Of a DNA stretch of 64,000 nt, positions 53,037 through 61,837 are shown piece after piece (position 1 is the stretch's first letter; each line of letters opens with the position of its first letter). The DNA lies in contig NZ_JAHESF010000013.1 of assembly GCF_018598225.1 (NCBI RefSeq), positions 158,581 to 222,580 on the forward strand, written 5' to 3'. The notes under the pieces were generated by a model that ran no database searches, was not told the DNA's origin, and was given only the letters and a program-made list of their open reading frames with translations. This stretch comes from Chryseosolibacter histidinae (lineage in GTDB: Bacteria; Bacteroidota; Bacteroidia; Cytophagales; Cyclobacteriaceae). The position numbers and the translations under genes were made by a program.

Positions 53037-55469
53037 ATGAATACACGGTACACCCTTGAACTTCACAATGTCACGCTTGAGAATCTGAACCTTGTTGGTG
53101 GTAAAAATGCTTCCCTGGGGGAAATGCTGCGAAATCTTTCCGCACTCGGCATCAGCATTCCTTTGGGCTTCGCCATTACAGTAGATGCCTATTGGGAATT
53201 CCTGAAGTACAATAAGCTCGAAGGCTCCATCCGGAAGATCATCGGCGCTATTGACATGGGGAACCTTATCTCCCTTCGCAAAGGTGGCATGCAGGTACGG
53301 CAACTGATCCGCAATGGAAAATTCCCGGAAGCGCTTCAAGAGGAGATCGTCAAAAGTTATACAACGTTATCGAACCGGTATAACCAGGATGCTACCGATG
53401 TGGCCGTAAGGTCGAGCGCCACAGCAGAAGATCTTCCCGACACTTCTTTTGCCGGTCAGCAGGAAACGTACCTGAACGTTCGGGGCACGGAAGGCATTCT
53501 GGAAGCCGTGCGGAACTGCTTCGCCTCCCTGTTCACAGACAGGGCTATCTCCTACCGTGAGCACTTCAAGTTCGATCACTTCGATGTAGCGCTTTCAGTC
53601 TGCATCCAGAAAATGGTGCGCTCCGATCTCGCCTCCTCCGGTGTTGCGTTCTCGCTCGATACCGAGTCCGGGTTCAGGAATGCCGTGATCATCAATGGCT
53701 CCTATGGCCTGGGTGAAATGATCGTGCAAGGAGCCGTGTCTCCCGACGAGTTCATCGTTTTCAAACCTACGCTGGAGAAAGGTTTCGAATCCATCATCGA
53801 AAAGAACCTCGGCAAAAAAGACCGCAAGATGATCTATGGCGATGATCCCGGTCAGCTCACCAAGGTCGTCAACGTTCAGCGCGAGCACCAGAAAAAATTC
53901 TGCCTTGAAGATGCCCAGGTGCTGGAGCTTGCGCAATGGGTGTGCGCCATCGAAAAATACTATTCAGGCAAAAAAGGCCACTGGTGCCCGATGGACATTG
54001 AGTGGGCTGTAGACGGGCTTACCAATCAACTGTTCATTGTGCAGGCCCGGCCAGAGACCATACATTCCCGCAAGGATGAAACAAAGCTCGTAGAGTACAG
54101 CATCAAGGAAACAAGCGTTGAAAAGCGGATCCTCAGTGGCATCGCCGTGGGCAACAAGATCGCTTCCGGCAAGGTGGTGATCATGTATTCACTGGACGGC
54201 CGTGATGGCTCTCACGATGGTATCGACTTCCACGAAGGTGATGTGCTTGTCACTGAAATGACAGACCCCGATTGGGAACCGATCATGAAAAAAGCATCGG
54301 CCATCATTACCAACAAGGGAGGCCGCACCTGCCATGCCGCCATCGTAGCCCGCGAGCTGGGTGTTCCGGCTATTGTGGGCACCGGGCAGGGCACGGATGT
54401 GATGAAAGATGGTGAAACCGTTACAGTCTCCTGCTGTGAAGGTGATGTGGGTTTTGTTTATAAAGGTTCGATACCTTTTGAGAAAACGGAGACCGACCTC
54501 AACAGCCTTCCGGAAGTAGCTACACCGATTATGCTCAATGTTGCTTCGCCTGAGCTGGCTTTCAAATTCTCACACATTCCCAATTCGGGTGTAGGCCTGG
54601 CCCGTGAAGAGTTTATCATCAACAACTATATTCAGGCGCATCCCCTGGCGTTGCTGCACCACCGCGAGATCGGCGACAAGGTACTCACTGAAAAAATAGA
54701 GAAGCTGATGACCGGTTATGAAACGGAGGAATCGTTCTTCATTCAGAAATTGTCTTTCGGCATTGGCAAGATCGCTGCAGCGTTCTATCCGAACAAAGTG
54801 ATCGTGAGGTTCTCCGATTTCAAGACCAACGAGTATGAGAACCTGCTCGGTGGATCGTACTTTGAGCCGAAAGAAGAGAATCCCATGATCGGCTGGCGCG
54901 GCGCCTCGCGTTACTACTCCGAAAAATATCGTCATGCTTTCGGGCTGGAGTGCCTGGCCATAAAACGTGTGCGCGAAAAGATGGGACTGACCAATGTTGT
55001 GGTAATGATCCCTTTCTGCCGTACGGTGAAAGAGCTTGAGCGTGTTTATGAGGTTATGAAAATGTACGGGCTCGAACGCGGAGAGAATGGCCTGGAGGTT
55101 TACCTGATGGCCGAGATCCCTTCCAACATCCTGCTGGCGGATGAATTCTGCCGGCACATCGACGGGTTCTCCATCGGTTCGAACGACCTTACACAGCTTA
55201 CGCTGGGACTGGACCGCGATTCGGCGCTGGTGGCCGAGCTTTATGACGAGCGCAACGCAGCCGTAAAACGATTTATTTCCAGCCTTATTAAAACGGCCAA
55301 GGCCCATGGCGTTAAGGTTGGCATTTGCGGACAGGGGCCGTCTGACCTTCCGGACTTTGCGGAGTTCCTGGTGGCGGAAGGAATTGACAGCATTTCGGTT
55401 ACACCTGATTCGGTGCTGAAGACCATCCGTACACTGTCAACCGTCAAAGAAGAAGCATTGTTAAGCTGA
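53037..55469 (+). CDS. ppsA: Phosphoenolpyruvate synthase
   Basis: 810 residues. N-terminal ATP-grasp-like domain (VGGKNASLGEML; VAVRSSATAEDLPDTSFAGQ), the phospho-His swivelling domain (GGRTCHAAIVARELGVPAIV, about 425-445), and the C-terminal PEP domain (GLAREEFIINNYI; VMIPFCRTVKEL; GICGQGPSDLPDF with the catalytic Cys; SIGSNDLTQLTLG). Makes PEP from pyruvate and ATP in gluconeogenesis. Confidence 0.97.
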   Translation: MNTRYTLELHNVTLENLNLVGGKNASLGEMLRNLSALGISIPLGFAITVDAYWEFLKYNKLEGSIRKIIGAIDMGNLISLRKGGMQVRQLIRNGKFPEALQEEIVKSYTTLSNRYNQDATDVAVRSSATAEDLPDTSFAGQQETYLNVRGTEGILEAVRNCFASLFTDRAISYREHFKFDHFDVALSVCIQKMVRSDLASSGVAFSLDTESGFRNAVIINGSYGLGEMIVQGAVSPDEFIVFKPTLEKGFESIIEKNLGKKDRKMIYGDDPGQLTKVVNVQREHQKKFCLEDAQVLELAQWVCAIEKYYSGKKGHWCPMDIEWAVDGLTNQLFIVQARPETIHSRKDETKLVEYSIKETSVEKRILSGIAVGNKIASGKVVIMYSLDGRDGSHDGIDFHEGDVLVTEMTDPDWEPIMKKASAIITNKGGRTCHAAIVARELGVPAIVGTGQGTDVMKDGETVTVSCCEGDVGFVYKGSIPFEKTETDLNSLPEVATPIMLNVASPELAFKFSHIPNSGVGLAREEFIINNYIQAHPLALLHHREIGDKVLTEKIEKLMTGYETEESFFIQKLSFGIGKIAAAFYPNKVIVRFSDFKTNEYENLLGGSYFEPKEENPMIGWRGASRYYSEKYRHAFGLECLAIKRVREKMGLTNVVVMIPFCRTVKELERVYEVMKMYGLERGENGLEVYLMAEIPSNILLADEFCRHIDGFSIGSNDLTQLTLGLDRDSALVAELYDERNAAVKRFISSLIKTAKAHGVKVGICGQGPSDLPDFAEFLVAEGIDSISVTPDSVLKTIRTLSTVKEEALLS

Positions 55470-55486
55470 GCGAAGCCCTAAAAAAC

Positions 55487-55521
55487 AACGGACATTGAGA
55501 TATCTCAATGTCCGTTTTTAT
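55487..55521 (+). terminator. ppsA terminator, 14-bp-arm palindrome
   Basis: ACGGACATTGAGAT and ATCTCAATGTCCGT (55488-55515) form a perfect 28-bp palindrome followed by TTTTTA; AA and TT extend it. Lies 18 bp after the ppsA stop. Confidence 0.88.
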
Positions 55522-55556
55522 ATCCGTAGCCCGGAACGTTGTCCGTCTAAAAATCA

Positions 55557-55778
55557 TCAATATTCATCTTCATTGAAGAAGAAATCCTCTTTGGTGGGGT
55601 AGTCAGGCCATATTTCTTCAATGCTTTCATAGGGCTGACCATCATCTTCAAGTTCCTGAAGGTTTTCGACCACTTCTAAAGGAGCACCCGAACGAATTGA
55701 ATAATCTATTAACTCATCTTTCGTAGCTGGCCATGGGGCATCTTCCAGATATGAGGCTAGTTCAAGGGTCCAATACAT
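55557..55778 (-). CDS. DUF2795 small protein
   Basis: 73 residues, acidic. MYWTLELASYLEDAPWPATKDELIDY, SGAPLEVVENLQEL and DYPTKEDFFFNEDEY match the DUF2795 pattern common in Bacteroidota. Strong promoter and a GGAGGA ribosome site precede it. Function unknown. Confidence 0.9.
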   Translation of the reverse strand: MYWTLELASYLEDAPWPATKDELIDYSIRSGAPLEVVENLQELEDDGQPYESIEEIWPDYPTKEDFFFNEDEY

Positions 55779-55804
55779 AGTTTTAGTCCTCCTTTAATTT
55801 TCCG

Positions 55805-55833
55805 CAAAAATAAACTTTAATTGAATAAATCAA
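55805..55833 (-). promoter_or_regulatory. DUF2795 promoter, Bacteroidota type
   Basis: On the minus strand TTG (55831-55833), 18 bases, TATTTTTG (55805-55812). The start codon follows about 27 bp on, with GGAGGA between. Confidence 0.75.
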
Positions 55834-56052
55834 ATAGCCGTATTTCTTTATTTCCTAAGAGCAAAAAACAGGCAAAAAAGTTCATTTTATATCGATTTCC
55901 ATTGAAAATGTAACCCATGCTTTTAAGCTCCACCAAACTTATTCGCCATATTGCGCCTCAAATTCGAAATTGAAGTGTAAACGCCGGTTGAACCGACAAA
56001 TTGTTTTTGTGGTTTATGCTTCTGTTCCATTAAATCAACCTTAAAATTTTCT

Positions 56053-57735
56053 ATGGCCGACGAAAAGATCATTTTCTCGATGGCGGGCGTCAATAAAATT
56101 TATCCGCCACAAAAACAGGTTCTCAAGAATATATATCTGTCCTTTTTTTACGGAGCAAAGATCGGCGTACTAGGTCTTAACGGCTCCGGTAAATCTTCGT
56201 TGCTTCGCATTATTGCCGGTGTTGACAAGGAATTTCAGGGTGAAGTGGTATCGGACCTGAGCTTCAGCGTAGGATTGCTGGAACAGGAGCCCAAGCTCGA
56301 TAAAACCAAAACCGTAAAAGAAATAGTGGAAGAAGGGGTGCAGGAGATCTCTTCGCTGCTGAAGGAATTTGAAGCGATCAATGAAAAATTCGCCGATCCG
56401 GCCGTGATGGATGACCCTGACGCCATGGATAAGCTGATCACCAAGCAAGGTGAGATCCAGGAGAAACTGGATGCAGCCGGTGCCTGGGAGCTTGACCATA
56501 AACTTGAAAGGGCTATGGATGCCCTCCGCTGCCCTCCGCCCGATGCCAAAATCGAGCACCTCTCCGGTGGTGAAAAAAGACGCGTAGCACTCTGCCGCCT
56601 GCTGCTGCAGGAACCGGACGTGCTGCTGTTGGACGAACCTACCAACCACCTTGATGCCGAATCGGTGCATTGGCTTGAACAGCACCTGAAGCAATACAAA
56701 GGAACAGTGATTGCGGTAACGCACGACCGTTATTTTCTCGATAACGTAGCCGGATGGATCCTCGAGCTTGATCGCGGCGAAGGCATTCCCTGGAAAGGCA
56801 ATTATTCATCGTGGCTGGATCAGAAGCAGAAACGCCTGGCCCAGGAAGAGAAATCAGAGTCGAAACGCCAGAAGGCTCTGGAACGCGAGCTTGAATGGGT
56901 ACGCATGAATCCTAAAGGACGCCAGGCTAAAGGCAAGGCACGTTTGAGCGCCTACGAAAAGCTGATGAGCCAGGAGACCCGTGAGAAGGAAGAAAAACTT
57001 GAGCTGTTCATTCCGCCAGGGCCGCGCCTGGGTAATAAGGTGATCGAAGCCAAAGGTGTATCCAAAGGATATGGCGACCGCCTGCTGTACGAAAACCTTA
57101 CCTTCAGCCTGCCTCCCGCTGGCATTGTGGGTATTGTTGGGCCTAACGGGGCTGGTAAGACCACGTTGTTTAAAATGATCACGGGTAAAGAGAAACCGGA
57201 CGCCGGAAGCTTTGAGGTTGGCGAAACGGTACAGATCGCCTACGTTGACCAGGAGCACGACGACCTGAAGCCCGAAGACACCGTGTGGCAGGCGATCACC
57301 GGCGGCAACGAGCTCATAGAACTCGGCGGTAAGCAGACCAATTCCCGTGCTTACGTTGGCAAATTCAATTTCAACGGCAACGATCAACAGAAGAAAGTAA
57401 AAGAGCTCTCCGGTGGTATGCGCAACCGTGCACACCTTGCCATTGCTTTGAAACAAGGCGGCAACCTGCTGCTGCTCGACGAACCTACCAACGATCTTGA
57501 CGTGAACACACTGCGTGCACTGGAAGAAGCACTGGAAAACTTCGGTGGCTGCGCTGTGATCATCTCTCACGACCGCTGGTTCCTCGATCGCGTATGTACA
57601 CATATCCTCGCCTTCGAGGGCGACTCACAGGTATTCTGGTTCGAAGGAAGCTTCAGTGAATACGAAGAGAACAAGAAGAAACGCCTGGGCGACGATCAGC
57701 CGCATAGGATTAAGTATAAGAAATTGGTAAAGTAG
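56053..57735 (+). CDS. ettA: Translational throttle ABC-F ATPase EttA
   Basis: 560 residues, the EttA length. Two ABC domains: Walker A GLNGSGKSSLLRI and GPNGAGKTTLFKM, signatures LSGGEKRR and LSGGMRNR, Walker B LLLDEPTNHLDAE and LLLDEPTNDLD. The arm and the P-site tRNA-interaction linker (RMNPKGRQAKGKARLSAYEK) are visible. Senses energy at the ribosome. Stop TAG is followed at once by a heptad array. Confidence 0.96.
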   Translation: MADEKIIFSMAGVNKIYPPQKQVLKNIYLSFFYGAKIGVLGLNGSGKSSLLRIIAGVDKEFQGEVVSDLSFSVGLLEQEPKLDKTKTVKEIVEEGVQEISSLLKEFEAINEKFADPAVMDDPDAMDKLITKQGEIQEKLDAAGAWELDHKLERAMDALRCPPPDAKIEHLSGGEKRRVALCRLLLQEPDVLLLDEPTNHLDAESVHWLEQHLKQYKGTVIAVTHDRYFLDNVAGWILELDRGEGIPWKGNYSSWLDQKQKRLAQEEKSESKRQKALERELEWVRMNPKGRQAKGKARLSAYEKLMSQETREKEEKLELFIPPGPRLGNKVIEAKGVSKGYGDRLLYENLTFSLPPAGIVGIVGPNGAGKTTLFKMITGKEKPDAGSFEVGETVQIAYVDQEHDDLKPEDTVWQAITGGNELIELGGKQTNSRAYVGKFNFNGNDQQKKVKELSGGMRNRAHLAIALKQGGNLLLLDEPTNDLDVNTLRALEEALENFGGCAVIISHDRWFLDRVCTHILAFEGDSQVFWFEGSFSEYEENKKKRLGDDQPHRIKYKKLVK

Positions 57736-57865
57736 TCCGTAGACCATGGTCCATAGTCAATAGCAGTGAGGTTTAGTCGTCAGACCACTGCGCGCAGGTA
57801 AACGCACTGGTCAGTGGTCCGACGACTGAGCACCTGTCGACTCTGGACCGTGGACTGACCACCCT
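57733..57865. repeat. Heptad array with inverted arms and inner hairpin
   Basis: Left arm GTCCGTA, GACCATG, GTCCATA, GTCAATA from the ettA stop. Right arm CTGTCGA, CTCTGGA, CCGTGGA, CTGACCA (57834-57861), inverted theme. Inside, GTCGTCAGACCACTG (57776-57790) pairs with CAGTGGTCCGACGAC (57812-57826), one mismatch. Same family as 45150-45295. Confidence 0.85.
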
Positions 57866-57887
57866 CCTTAAGAAACGAACTTGCATC

Positions 57888-58256
57888 ATGAAATCCCTCA
57901 TCACCATCGGGCTCCTCATTCTCTCCAACGCATTCATGACCCTGGCGTGGTATGGCCATCTCAAGTTCAAAGAGATGAAGTGGAGCCAAAGCCTGGGATT
58001 GATCAGCATTATCCTGATCAGCTGGGGTATTGCACTGTTCGAATACCTGTTGCAAGTGCCGGCCAACCGCATTGGATTTAAAGAATATGGCGGACCTTTT
58101 TCACTGGTACAACTGAAGGTGATCCAGGAAGTGATCACCCTTACCGTCTTCGTAGTGTTCTCGCTGCTGTTCTTTAAAAACGAAACGTTCAGGATCAATC
58201 ACCTCATTGGCTTCGTGTTCCTGGTGCTGGCAGTGTATTTTATCTTTAAGAAGTAA
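57888..58256 (+). CDS. DMT-family membrane protein (DUF486)
   Basis: 122 residues, four membrane segments (LITIGLLILSNAFMTLAWYG; LGLISIILISWGIALFEYLL; EVITLTVFVVFSLLFF; LIGFVFLVLAVYFIFK). VPANRIGFKEYGGPFSLVQLK is the conserved DUF486 loop. Small drug/metabolite-transporter relative; substrate unknown. Confidence 0.92.
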   Translation: MKSLITIGLLILSNAFMTLAWYGHLKFKEMKWSQSLGLISIILISWGIALFEYLLQVPANRIGFKEYGGPFSLVQLKVIQEVITLTVFVVFSLLFFKNETFRINHLIGFVFLVLAVYFIFKK

Positions 58257-58589
58257 CTAGGCTATATTTACTTTCTGATTCAGCAACTCGATGCTGAAAC
58301 TCACCTTTGCATTCAGTGCTTTGAACACTTTGATGATCGTTTCGAAACGCGCATCGGTCAGGCTATTCTCGATCTTGGAGATCTGCGCACGCTGAACACC
58401 TACCAATTTCCCAAGCTCTTCCTGTGTAAGGTTACGTTTCTGCCTCGCTTCCTTGATCGCTTCTCCCAGCAGATCAAGTCTTAATTCGTATTCGAATGCA
58501 TCTCTCTTTTTGGTGCCGGGTTTACCGATGTACTTATCGGTAATTTCGTCCAGAGAGTATGTTCTCAACTTCTTCTTTCCTGTATTCAT
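58257..58589 (-). CDS. XRE-type antitoxin, HigA-like
   Basis: 110 residues from ATG MNTGKKKLRT (an upstream in-frame TTG at 58613 is less likely). Helix-turn-helix in NLTQEELGKLVGVQRAQISK. Overlaps the end of the toxin gene by about 56 bp and is translated after it, as in HigBA. Probable autorepressor binding the operator at 58978-58995 (inference). Confidence 0.9.
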   Translation of the reverse strand: MNTGKKKLRTYSLDEITDKYIGKPGTKKRDAFEYELRLDLLGEAIKEARQKRNLTQEELGKLVGVQRAQISKIENSLTDARFETIIKVFKALNAKVSFSIELLNQKVNIA

Positions 58590-58935
58590 ATTCTTCGATC
58601 TTTTTATTTTCAAAATATTCTCTCCGCAGCGCTTCTGCCTTCCCTAAATCAGTTTGCGGGGTTTTGTCTGTCTTCTTGATCAATCCATGGGCTGCAACAA
58701 CAACTGTATCGGTGTTATCAGACTTATCCCAGAAAGCAAAAAGCCTGTACTTTAATTTTTTATACAATGTTCGAAATTCCCAGATCTCAGCATTGAGCTT
58801 TTTAAATAGTTCGTCATCATTCACAACCTGAGACTTTCGAATGTTGTAAATGATCTTCTCGCGAGCTTTTTGATCTACCTGATCAAGAAACTCAGCTGCT
58901 TCTTCCAGAAACAGTACTCTGAATTTTTGTATCAC
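58534..58935 (-). CDS. RelE/HigB-like toxin (Gp49 type)
   Basis: 133 residues, GTG start. FRVLFLEEAAEFLDQVDQKA, EIWEFRTLYKKLKYRLFAFW and VVVAAHGLIKKTDKTP match HigB/Gp49-like mRNA interferases. The tail is rich in Lys/Glu (EALRREYFENKKIEEYEYRKE). First gene of the operon, upstream of the antitoxin. Confidence 0.9.
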   Translation of the reverse strand: MIQKFRVLFLEEAAEFLDQVDQKAREKIIYNIRKSQVVNDDELFKKLNAEIWEFRTLYKKLKYRLFAFWDKSDNTDTVVVAAHGLIKKTDKTPQTDLGKAEALRREYFENKKIEEYEYRKEEVENILSGRNYR

Positions 58936-58966
58936 CTTAGAGAGGGCTTACGTTATTATTACATAC

Positions 58967-58997
58967 CAAAAATACATGTTTCCTAAAAAGGAAACAA
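58967..58997 (-). promoter_or_regulatory. higBA promoter with embedded operator
   Basis: On the minus strand TTG (58995-58997), 20 bases, TATTTTTG (58967-58974). Between them GTTTCC-TTTTTA-GGAAAC (58978-58995) is a 6-bp-arm inverted repeat, ideally placed for autorepression. Confidence 0.8.
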
Positions 58998-59051
58998 TCA
59001 AAACACATACATTTTTTCGACAATCAGCCGTAATTCGTTACAGAAGCTGTG

Positions 59052-59966
59052 TTAAATCGAGGGTTTGGTTTTCCACCTTTCATGCATCCACACCCATTGG
59101 TCGGGATGCTTACGGATCTGCTCTTCGATGAAGTTGGTAAGGATCTGCGTATTAAAGACAAGGTCGCTCTCCTCGTCGCCGGTTACGCGCATAGGGATCT
59201 CGGGCAGGATGTGCATATGTTGCATACCGTCATCGCCTAAATAGATATAGGTGGGCACAACCGATGCGCCGGTTTTCAATGCCAGTACCGTTGCGCCTAC
59301 GGGTGTGGCGGCGGGCATGCCGAAGAAGTCGACAAAAACAGTTTTCACTTTGGTATCCTGATCGATAAGCAGCGCAACTGAACCCGCCGACTTCAGAACC
59401 TTGATCATCCGGAAGGTTTCTTTACCCCGTTCGATCGCAATGGCGCCGTGCGCGTTACGATATTCCCAAAGCAAGTCGTTCAGCCTTTTGTCTTTGAGTG
59501 GTGTTCCGATGATGTTGGGATTGAGGCCCCGCATGGCCATGTTGGTCACCTGCAGGTCGAATGCGCCCAGGTGACAGGTGAGGAAGATCACGCCCTTGCG
59601 CTTGGCATGTGCCGCTTCATAATTTTCAAGACCGTAAGTGATCAGGATCTTTTCAAGATCGGCCAGCGACTTCACTGTACGGGTACTTCGTAGAATATCG
59701 CCGGCATTTTTACCAAGCATTCTGAAATTGTTCCTGGCAAGTTTTCTGATCTCCTGGTGTGTTTTGGTGGGAAACGCCAGGCGGAGGTGCTTCAATGCCA
59801 ACCGGCGTGTTTCACCTGCGAAATAATACCCCATGCCCCCAAGCCAGCCGCAGATGGAAAGCCATGTGCTGCGTGAAATGCTGATCGACACCCATATCAT
59901 GAACCGCACGAGCCAGTAAACAGTGGTGTACTGAATAGTCCTGCGGATACTTTTAAGATCTGCCAT
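59052..59966 (-). CDS. LpxL-like lysophospholipid/lipid A acyltransferase
   Basis: 304 residues from the chosen start MADLKSIRRTI. One N-terminal membrane segment. Catalytic HxxxxD in TCHLGAFDLQ, then AIERGKETFRM, ALLIDQDTKVKTVFVDFFG and the C-terminal HPDQWVWMHERWKTK, all typical of LpxL-like enzymes. Adds a late acyl chain to lipid A or a related lipid. Divergent from the SixA-like gene. The longer frame to 60149 is rejected because it overlaps that gene. Confidence 0.93.
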   Translation of the reverse strand: MADLKSIRRTIQYTTVYWLVRFMIWVSISISRSTWLSICGWLGGMGYYFAGETRRLALKHLRLAFPTKTHQEIRKLARNNFRMLGKNAGDILRSTRTVKSLADLEKILITYGLENYEAAHAKRKGVIFLTCHLGAFDLQVTNMAMRGLNPNIIGTPLKDKRLNDLLWEYRNAHGAIAIERGKETFRMIKVLKSAGSVALLIDQDTKVKTVFVDFFGMPAATPVGATVLALKTGASVVPTYIYLGDDGMQHMHILPEIPMRVTGDEESDLVFNTQILTNFIEEQIRKHPDQWVWMHERWKTKPSI

Positions 59967-60043
59967 GGCTGCGAAGATATAATAATTTGACTTTTCTTTA
60001 CGCCTGCTGCGGCACAGAGCCGGTATCTCCTTAACTTCCCTGT

Positions 60044-60544
60044 ATGAAAACCCTGTATGTTGTCCGTCACGCCAAATCAAGCTGGGATGAGCCGGGCCTC
60101 TCCGACTTTGACCGCCCCCTGAACGAACGTGGCAAACGTGATGCACCACGCATGGGAAAGCGCCTGAAAGACCGAAACGTTCACCCTGACCTCATGCTCT
60201 CGAGCCCGGCAAAACGTGCGTTATCAACCTGCAAGCGTATCGCAGAAGCCCTTGGATACGCCGCTGACAGGATCAAAACCGACCGCTCGCTCTATCATGC
60301 TGACGAAGACGAGATCTTATCTGCAGTAAGGGGCATTAATGACAAGCACAACGTGGTCATGATCTTTGGCCACAATCCCGGTCTCACGGATTTTGTACAC
60401 CGCATGAACAGGATCAGCTCAGCTACCATAGACGATATGCCCACCTGTGGTATTGCCGCTTTCCATTTCAACATCACCTCATGGCAGGAGATCGACTTTG
60501 GAAAAGGGGAGCTGGTTTTCTATGATTATCCGAAGAATGAATAA
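60044..60544 (+). CDS. SixA-like histidine phosphatase
   Basis: 166 residues. Catalytic RHA motif in VVRHAKSSWDEPG, followed by DFDRPLNERGKRDAPRMG, a second Arg in SSPAKRALST and the closing His in FGHNPGLTDFV. Small histidine-phosphatase fold, cytoplasmic. Substrate unknown (SixA acts on phosphohistidine proteins). Confidence 0.93.
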   Translation: MKTLYVVRHAKSSWDEPGLSDFDRPLNERGKRDAPRMGKRLKDRNVHPDLMLSSPAKRALSTCKRIAEALGYAADRIKTDRSLYHADEDEILSAVRGINDKHNVVMIFGHNPGLTDFVHRMNRISSATIDDMPTCGIAAFHFNITSWQEIDFGKGELVFYDYPKNE

Positions 60545-60545
60545 G

Positions 60546-60758
60546 AAGCCAGGAGTCAGGAGGAGTAAGGAGTGAGAATTAAGGAGTAAGGGAGGAGTGC
60601 AGAGTCGGGTATGGGGGATATGAGTTTGGTTGCCGGTTGCCAGTTGCCGGTTTTGAACGGTGCAAAATTACTGACTGAGTTAACGGTCATGAGATTGAAA
60701 TTCACAGGTGAAGTTAACACGGCACGAAACTGGCAACCGGTAACTGGCAACCGGCAAC
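60546..60758. repeat. Two heptad arrays between sixA and DUF4421 genes
   Basis: First, GGAGTAA family (60546-60608): GCCAGGA, GTCAGGA, GGAGTAA, GGAGTGA, GAATTAA, GGAGTAA. Second, inverted arms GGTTGCC, GGTTGCC, AGTTGCC (60628-60654) and AACTGGC, AACCGGT, AACTGGC, AACCGGC (60728-60758), spacer 73 bp. Between convergent genes. Confidence 0.87.
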
Positions 60759-60790
60759 ATTCAGAGATGAAGTGCAATCGCTGGCCTCGT

Positions 60791-61837
60791 CTATATTTTG
60801 AAAGGAATTAAGTCCCAGACACGTTTCTTCAGCACACCAACCTCACCGAAGCGGTAGCCTACCAGGATCTTGAATGAGCCGTTGTTGTTGGAGAACCGCA
60901 CGTCTTCAAATTTCACATTGCTTCCCTGGGTCAGGAAAGAAACGCCACCAAACAGTCTGTCTCCATTGTAGCCGATGCCGATGCGGGCTGCAACAAAAGA
61001 GTTAATGGCGATCTCATTGCGATCAGGGCCGCCTTCAAGCTCATAACCGATCCAGTGATGGGCAGGGCCAATGGACAGTGTTCCGTTCAGGAAAAAGTTC
61101 TTGAAGATGACACTGTACGTATAGCCGGGTGCTATACTGAACGTGGTGTAATGCAGTTTCTCAAATGATACCTGATCGCCGAAGGTAACGCGCTGTTGTG
61201 TGTTCAGGATCGAAGAATCTGCCGAAAGTTTAAAGTTGCTCAGGCTGGCAAACAACAGGAAAGAGCCCTTGCTATACAATTGCCGTTCGGCGAAGTTGTA
61301 TACCGATCTGAAGGAGAACTTCTGGTTGTTGAACACATAATTTGCTGTGACGCCGAGATTTCGCGAATCGATATCCGGCCGCTGTGGAAATGGACTGTCT
61401 GCCGGAGGTTCATTGTCATTATCGGTAATGTAGAAGCCATTATACTTTTGATAGAAGGCATCTACTCCGAATTTTTTACCCATCACATTGAGCTGAATAT
61501 CCCGCGCATCTGATTCTCCGTAAAGCGATTTTCGCCGCTCGTCCACGGGCAAAGCGAAAGTCAGCTCAAAACCCAGCTCAAACAGGTACATGCCCACACC
61601 AAAGTTGTACGAGGTATTGGGCTTAAACGTAAGCAGGTCGCTGCGATCTTCTCTTTCCAGCTCAAAGCTGAGGCTGCGCTGCTTCAATACCGGGTACAGG
61701 AAGAAATGATCGGGAAACCGTTTGATAAAAGTATCCCTGATCGAGTCCTTGCTGGCAGCAGGTGCCACGGTAACATCGTCCTGCGCAAACGCACTCAAGG
61801 CAAGGCACAGGCAACAAAGGGCAAGTGCCGGGCGCAT
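60791..61837 (-). CDS. DUF4421 outer-membrane barrel-like protein
   Basis: 348 residues. Signal peptide MRPALALCCLCLALSAFAQ. The rest alternates aromatic beta-strands typical of a barrel; FKPNTSYNFGVGMYLFELGF and QKYNGFYITDND are DUF4421 patterns. Starts TGATG-coupled to the hslU stop, so one transcript. Function unknown. Confidence 0.88.
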   Translation of the reverse strand: MRPALALCCLCLALSAFAQDDVTVAPAASKDSIRDTFIKRFPDHFFLYPVLKQRSLSFELEREDRSDLLTFKPNTSYNFGVGMYLFELGFELTFALPVDERRKSLYGESDARDIQLNVMGKKFGVDAFYQKYNGFYITDNDNEPPADSPFPQRPDIDSRNLGVTANYVFNNQKFSFRSVYNFAERQLYSKGSFLLFASLSNFKLSADSSILNTQQRVTFGDQVSFEKLHYTTFSIAPGYTYSVIFKNFFLNGTLSIGPAHHWIGYELEGGPDRNEIAINSFVAARIGIGYNGDRLFGGVSFLTQGSNVKFEDVRFSNNNGSFKILVGYRFGEVGVLKKRVWDLIPFKI

